NCBI GenBank assembly: GCA_009377375.1
Contig: WHUE01000006.1
Coordinates: forward strand, 21,859 to 85,858
Source of the DNA: Alphaproteobacteria bacterium
Lineage (GTDB): Bacteria > Pseudomonadota > Alphaproteobacteria > MPNO01 > UBA2964
Length of the DNA: 64,000 nt
Direction: 5' to 3'
The translations under genes and the position numbers were made by a program. Below are positions 60,810 through 64,000 of the stretch, piece after piece; positions within the stretch are counted from its first letter, which is position 1, and the number at the start of each line of letters is the position of its first letter. Under the pieces are notes generated by a model. That model did not search any database, was not told the origin of the DNA, and saw nothing but the letters and a program-made list of their open reading frames with translations.

Positions 60810-61370
60810 TTACCCTTCCGGCGGCGCCTGGTCGCCTTCGCCCAGCGCGCGGGTCATGATCACGGAATCGACCCAGCGGCCGAGCTTGAATCCGACGGAG
60901 GGCAGGACGCCCGCGGCGCGGAAGCCCAGGCTGGCATGCAGCCCGATCGAGCCGGCATTGGCGGAATCGCCGATCACCGCGACCATCTGGCGGTATCCCA
61001 GCGCGGTGCAGCGTTCGATCAGCGCGACCAGCAGCGTCCGGCCGATGCCGCCGCGCGCCGCCCCATCGGCGACATAGACCGAGTCCTCAACCGTATAACG
61101 GTAGGCCGTGCGTTCGCGATACCGGGCGGCATAGGCGTAGCCGACCACACGGCCGTCCTGCTCCGCCACCAGATAGGGCATTCCCGCCGCGGTCACCGCC
61201 GCGTGGCGGCGCGCCATCTCCGCCCCGTCGGGCGGCACCTCCTCGAATGAGGCGACGCCGGTGCGCACATGGTGGGCGTAGATGGCGGCAACCTGCGCCA
61301 TGTCGCCGGCGACGGCCTCGCGCAGCCGGATCTGCGCCGTCGGTACGATGTCCGGCATCGCGTCGTTCAT
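60810..61370 (-). CDS. GNAT-family N-acetyltransferase
   Basis: A 186-residue acetyltransferase of the phosphinothricin-acetyltransferase/YncA type: VAAIYAHHVRTGVASFEEVPP, GYAYAARYRERTAYRYTVEDSVYVA, the acetyl-CoA loop GIGRTLLVALIE, and the closing HASLGFRAAG. These enzymes acetylate a small amine or amino acid such as methionine sulfoximine. Starts at 61370 with a 4-nt overlap (ATGA) with the upstream amidohydrolase gene. Confidence 0.87.
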   Translation of the reverse strand: MNDAMPDIVPTAQIRLREAVAGDMAQVAAIYAHHVRTGVASFEEVPPDGAEMARRHAAVTAAGMPYLVAEQDGRVVGYAYAARYRERTAYRYTVEDSVYVADGAARGGIGRTLLVALIERCTALGYRQMVAVIGDSANAGSIGLHASLGFRAAGVLPSVGFKLGRWVDSVIMTRALGEGDQAPPEG

Positions 61371-62254
61371 TTGACCCGCAGCACCGTCGGGTCGATCGCG
61401 GCCAGCGCCTCGATTACCGCGGTCAGCTTGGCGGTCAGGGCGTGCATGCCCTCGGCGGGCCGGATCAGCGCCTCGTCCATATAGAGGCCGCGGTTGAGCT
61501 CGATCTGGATCGCGTGCAGCCCTTCGCGCGGGCGGCCGTAATGGCGCGTGGTGAAGCCTCCGGCGAAGGGACGGTTGCGGGTGACCACCAGCCCCTGCCG
61601 CGTCAGCGCCTCGTCCAGCATGGCCAGGACCGCGTCGTCGCACGAGGCGCCGAAGCAGTCGCCGAGCACCACGTCCGGCCGCCGCCGCCCGGCATCCGGG
61701 TCGTTCGGGCCGCCGACCGACGGCATCGAGTGGCAGTCCACCAGCAGATAGCAGCCGAAGGCCTTGCGGGTCCGGTCCAGCAGGTCGCGCAGCGCGCGGT
61801 GATAGGGCCGGTAAAGCCCGTTGATCCGTTCCGCCGCGTCGGAGAAGCGCAGGCGGCCGGGATAGATTTCCTGACCGGAGCTGACAATGCGGGCGATGGT
61901 TCCCAGCCCCGCCGCGACCCGGCTCGAGCGGGTGTTGGCGTAGGCGGGCAGCGCGTCCTCGAACATGTCGGGGTCGAGTTCGAACGGCTCCCGGTTGGGA
62001 TCGATATAGGCCCGCGGGAACAGCGCCCGCAGCAGGGGCATGCCGTTCCCGGCGGCGGCGGCGAACAGCTCGTCGACGAAGCTGTCCTCCGACCGGCGCA
62101 GGCTCAGCAGGTCGAGCGGCGATTCGTTAACGAAGCGGGGCGGGTAGCCGGTGCCGCTGTGCGGAGACGCGAAAACCACCGGCGCCGACTGGCGGTCCGG
62201 CGCCATCACGTCGAACGGGCTGGATTCGCCGGCCTCGGGTTTCACTGTCGCCAT
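61367..62254 (-). CDS. N-formylglutamate amidohydrolase
   Basis: A 295-residue member of the FGase family: VVFASPHSGTGYPPRF, FPRAYIDPNREPFELDPDMF, LVDCHSMPSVGG. It hydrolyses N-formylglutamate to formate and glutamate in histidine breakdown, or acts on a related amide. Divergent from the CpdR gene, an arrangement common in alphaproteobacteria. Its 3' end overlaps the GNAT gene by 4 nt. ATG 62254; no clear ribosome-binding site. Confidence 0.88.
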   Translation of the reverse strand: MATVKPEAGESSPFDVMAPDRQSAPVVFASPHSGTGYPPRFVNESPLDLLSLRRSEDSFVDELFAAAAGNGMPLLRALFPRAYIDPNREPFELDPDMFEDALPAYANTRSSRVAAGLGTIARIVSSGQEIYPGRLRFSDAAERINGLYRPYHRALRDLLDRTRKAFGCYLLVDCHSMPSVGGPNDPDAGRRRPDVVLGDCFGASCDDAVLAMLDEALTRQGLVVTRNRPFAGGFTTRHYGRPREGLHAIQIELNRGLYMDEALIRPAEGMHALTAKLTAVIEALAAIDPTVLRVK

Positions 62255-62479
62255 GACAAAATGATTTAGCGGATCGCAACCGCAATGTCATCCGGCGGCG
62301 CGGCGACGCGCGCAGATGGCGGCTCCGGAGGGGATTTCGCGCCCTGCCGTTAACGATTGGACAGGAAAGCCCGTCTATGGTGATCTTCCGCCCGCGTTGG
62401 CGCCGCCGGCCGGCGGCGCCGCATCGTGGGGAGGATCGGACGGCTCACAAAGCGGCGGGAACGCGCCCGGCGCACGCGG

Positions 62480-62854
62480 ATGGACATGGCAAGAATTCTG
62501 CTGGCGGAAGACGACGAATCCCTCAGGCTGTTCCTGGCGCGCGCGCTGGGGCGGGCCGGGCACGCGGTGACCGATTGCGGCGACGGCATCGTCGCGCTCC
62601 AGCACCTGCAGGCGCGCGACGCCGCCTACGACCTGCTGCTGGCCGACATCGTGATGCCGGGCATGGACGGGATCGAGCTCGCCCGCCGCGGCGCGGAGTC
62701 GCTGCCGGCCCTGCGCGTGCTGTTCATCACCGGCTTCGCCGCCGTGGCGCTGCATGCGCGCCGCGCCGGGCCCACGGCGGACACAAAGGTGCTGTCCAAG
62801 CCCTTCCATCTGCGCGACCTGGTCGAACAGGTGGACCGCATCCTCGCCGCCTGA
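62480..62854 (+). CDS. cpdR: CpdR-type single-domain response regulator
   Basis: A 124-residue receiver closely patterned on CpdR: ILLAEDDESLRLFLARAL, phospho-Asp in LLADIVMPGMDG, LFITGFAAVALHARRAG, and VLSKPFHLRDLVEQVDRIL. In Caulobacter CpdR, unphosphorylated, delivers ClpXP and its substrates to degrade cell-cycle proteins such as PdeA. The gene order N-formylglutamate amidohydrolase / cpdR / tRNA-Val supports the assignment. ATG 62480 or 62486; the track ORF starts at 62426. Confidence 0.85.
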   Translation: MDMARILLAEDDESLRLFLARALGRAGHAVTDCGDGIVALQHLQARDAAYDLLLADIVMPGMDGIELARRGAESLPALRVLFITGFAAVALHARRAGPTADTKVLSKPFHLRDLVEQVDRILAA

Positions 62855-62876
62855 GTTCCCCGCCTCGATGAGCGAA

Positions 62877-62900
62877 GACGGCGGCCCGAAGGCCGCCGTC
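62877..62900. terminator. Bidirectional terminator-like hairpin
   Basis: GACGGCGGCC and GGCCGCCGTC form a perfect 10-bp stem with a CGAA tetraloop between the convergent cpdR and small exported-protein genes. No clear U-tract. Confidence 0.6.
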
Positions 62901-62928
62901 GCCGTGTCGAGAAGGCGCGGAAACGGAG

Positions 62929-63228
62929 CTAGCCGCGCGGCTTCAGCATGATGCGCCCGTCTCTGATGACCACGACGTCGCGGTCGTCGCCGGTGGCCAC
63001 GAACTTGCCGGCGCCGGGGCCGGACTCGAGCTGCACGTTGCAGATCTCGGTGCACACGCCCTTGAGGCTCTTGCCGGGAGCCAGCTTCATTGTCTGCGGG
63101 CCGCCGTCGCCGACGGCGATGGTGACGGTATGCTCGGTGCCGTCCTCGTTCTGGATGTCGGCGGCGAGGGAAGGATAAGCGAACAGGATCGCGGCCGCGG
63201 CCGCGGTGGTGGCAAGCAGCTTGCTCAT
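62929..63228 (-). CDS. Small exported hypothetical protein
   Basis: A 99-residue protein with a signal peptide (MSKLLATTAAAAAILFAYPSLA, cut at SLA-ADI) and a small beta-rich domain: TEHTVTIAVGDGG, LAPGKSLKGVCTEIC (two Cys, possibly a disulfide) and DVVVIRDGRIMLKPRG. Function not recognised. GGAGGCATATC precedes the ATG at 63228. Convergent with cpdR. Confidence 0.6.
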   Translation of the reverse strand: MSKLLATTAAAAAILFAYPSLAADIQNEDGTEHTVTIAVGDGGPQTMKLAPGKSLKGVCTEICNVQLESGPGAGKFVATGDDRDVVVIRDGRIMLKPRG

Positions 63229-63450
63229 GATATGCCTCCGAAAGGCCGGACTGTGTTGTCCAGGGGCGGCAGGCGTCCGGGCCCTGCCGTGGCTTGCCCC
63301 GCGGTTCGAAACAGTTCGAACGAGAGTCAGGTGACCGGGCGCGGCCCGATTGCAATGGGCGCGCGCGGTGTCACGAAAATATTCTCGCGCCTGCCGGCGC
63401 GGGCGGGCTGCGGGCGCCGCCCGGGCCGGAAAATCCATGCCCCGCAACGC

Positions 63451-63478
63451 TTGCCAATCGCCGCGCTTCGGCTATAAA
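63451..63478 (+). promoter_or_regulatory. Promoter of tRNA-Val
   Basis: TTGCCA and TATAAA boxes with 16-nt spacing end 17 nt before the tRNA, giving a start of transcription near 63485. It fits a standard housekeeping promoter. Confidence 0.65.
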
Positions 63479-63495
63479 AGGCGTCCCTCGATTCC

Positions 63496-63570
63496 GGGCG
63501 CGTAGCTCAGCGGGAGAGCACTACGTTGACATCGTAGGGGTCGCTGGTTCAATCCCAGCCGCGCCCACCA
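63496..63570 (+). tRNA. tRNA-Val (GAC anticodon)
   Basis: A 75-nt cloverleaf: acceptor GGGCGCG pairs with CGCGCCC, D-arm with AGCTCAGCGGGAGAGC, anticodon loop TTGACAT flanked by CTACG/CGTAG (anticodon GAC), T-arm GGTTCAATCCC, and encoded CCA. The GAC anticodon reads GUC and GUU valine codons. tRNA 3' ends are common integration sites, relevant to the two unusual ORFs just downstream. Confidence 0.96.
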
Positions 63571-63628
63571 TTTCCACCCAGAATTCACGCAAGCAGCTAT
63601 TTCCTGGGCTGTCCAACCAGCCGTGGCC

Positions 63629-63883
63629 TCAACAGGCACCAAGGATCGTCACGCCGTGATGATCGAACATCTCGCGTAGAAACATCTCGGCCAGTTCGGC
63701 CGCTTGCTTTTCATCGACCCCGTAGATGGCTTTGTCGGACGAAAGGATAGCGGGACACTGGACGATGCAATACCAACTCGGGTGTCCCGCTTCGCGCGAT
63801 GGTCGGGAAATTGCCGCGGCGACCTCTGTGATTGTACCATCAGCATTGGTGACAAATCCGGTCAGTCGTGCGCCCGATCCCAT
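63629..63883 (-). CDS. Hypothetical protein (84 aa)
   Basis: No family recognised with certainty. The C-terminal part AIYGVDEKQAAELAEMFLREMF resembles the DUF6968-type small proteins in which an aligned YGVDxxQA stretch precedes a helix. Start is ATG 63883 or TTG 63886, both served by GGAGGTAAGTAATATT. It lies directly 3' of the tRNA and is more AT-rich than its neighbours. The gene upstream on the same strand ends 10 nt before it. Confidence 0.55.
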   Translation of the reverse strand: MGSGARLTGFVTNADGTITEVAAAISRPSREAGHPSWYCIVQCPAILSSDKAIYGVDEKQAAELAEMFLREMFDHHGVTILGAC

Positions 63884-63893
63884 CAAATATTAC

Positions 63894-64000
63894 TTACCTC
63901 CAATTGATTACATCCAACGGCGGCAGCTCGTCCATCGAAGGGTCTCTACCGGGCCCCGTGTCCATGCGCCGGATCGTTCCGGTGCCTGTGATAGTGCTGG
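63894..64000 (-). CDS. Partial hypothetical CDS at the window edge
   Basis: A frame open from the window end to the TAA at 63894 (minus) encodes ~34 C-terminal residues, including DELPPLDVINWR, with GGAGG for the next gene inside its last codons. Two genes with coupled translation are indicated. The N-terminus lies beyond the window, so function is unknown. Confidence 0.5.
   Translation of the reverse strand, partial: STITGTGTIRRMDTGPGRDPSMDELPPLDVINWR

Noticed and set aside
1-64000. CRISPR arrays, insertion sequences or phage genes
   Set aside because: No regularly spaced repeats, transposase or phage structural genes were seen.

Overview
The window is a high-GC, gene-dense chromosomal segment that reads as an alphaproteobacterium, probably Hyphomicrobiales or Rhodospirillales. 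Evidence includes a CpdR-type receiver beside an N-formylglutamate amidohydrolase gene and tRNA-Val, TRAP and peptide ABC transporters, many 4-nt ATGA overlaps, CtrA-like TTAACCAT sequence and a PEP-CTERM protein. The assignment is inferred from gene content; no rRNA is present. No CRISPR array, insertion sequence or prophage was seen.

Layout. 1-4.5 kb: end of a hybrid histidine kinase, an OmpR-type regulator and small stress/metabolic proteins (DUF1330, DJ-1/PfpI, ABM monooxygenase, CBS pair). 4.5-16.3 kb: a catabolic uptake cluster with two amidohydrolases and a class III aminotransferase on minus, diverging from a five-gene peptide/opine-type ABC transporter with a hydrolase embedded in it. 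An 18-bp palindrome sits in the divergent promoter. 16.6-19.3 kb: a three-domain AMP-ligase/ACP/PlsC fusion. 19.3-21.1 kb: an AtzE/AtzG-like amidase pair beside a C-terminal scrap of a xanthine-dehydrogenase-type gene. 21.3-30.5 kb: SUMT methyltransferase, a TRAP transporter, a GMC oxidoreductase, a perfect parS-like palindrome, UbiD decarboxylase, TauD dioxygenase and a TctC-type binding protein. 30.9-33.1 kb: an RpoH-like sigma factor and an M23 endopeptidase.

33.4-38.6 kb: a likely hydroxycinnamate (ferulate/coumarate) side-chain pathway: hydratase-lyase, NDP-forming acyl-CoA synthetase, acyl-CoA dehydrogenase and alpha/beta hydrolase. 38.9-39.6 kb: bacterioferritin and its ferredoxin, with a Fur-like box. 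39.7-47.7 kb: D-threonine-aldolase-like enzyme, amidohydrolase, gamma-glutamyltransferase, alpha/beta hydrolase, MetE-like protein and M20 peptidase. 47.8-54.1 kb: receiver, AraC regulator, methyltransferase and an acyl-CoA dehydrogenase/CoA-transferase/MaoC-hydratase/cyclase operon. 54.2-55.0 kb: a PEP-CTERM protein behind a consensus sigma-54 promoter. 55.0-60.0 kb: a tightly coupled trehalose operon (otsB, GH15 hydrolase, otsA, glucokinase). 60.1-63.6 kb: lytic transglycosylase, GNAT, N-formylglutamate amidohydrolase, CpdR, a small exported protein and tRNA-Val(GAC). Downstream of the tRNA are two unknown genes with a more AT-rich look, possibly the edge of an inserted element.

The overall theme is scavenging: several transporters with matching hydrolytic, decarboxylating and CoA-dependent enzymes for amides, N-acyl amino acids and aromatic acids. 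The most unusual items are the parS site, the sigma-54/PEP-CTERM unit, the ligase-ACP-acyltransferase fusion, and the operon holding both trehalose synthesis and a GH15 hydrolase. Nothing here proves a wholly new system.
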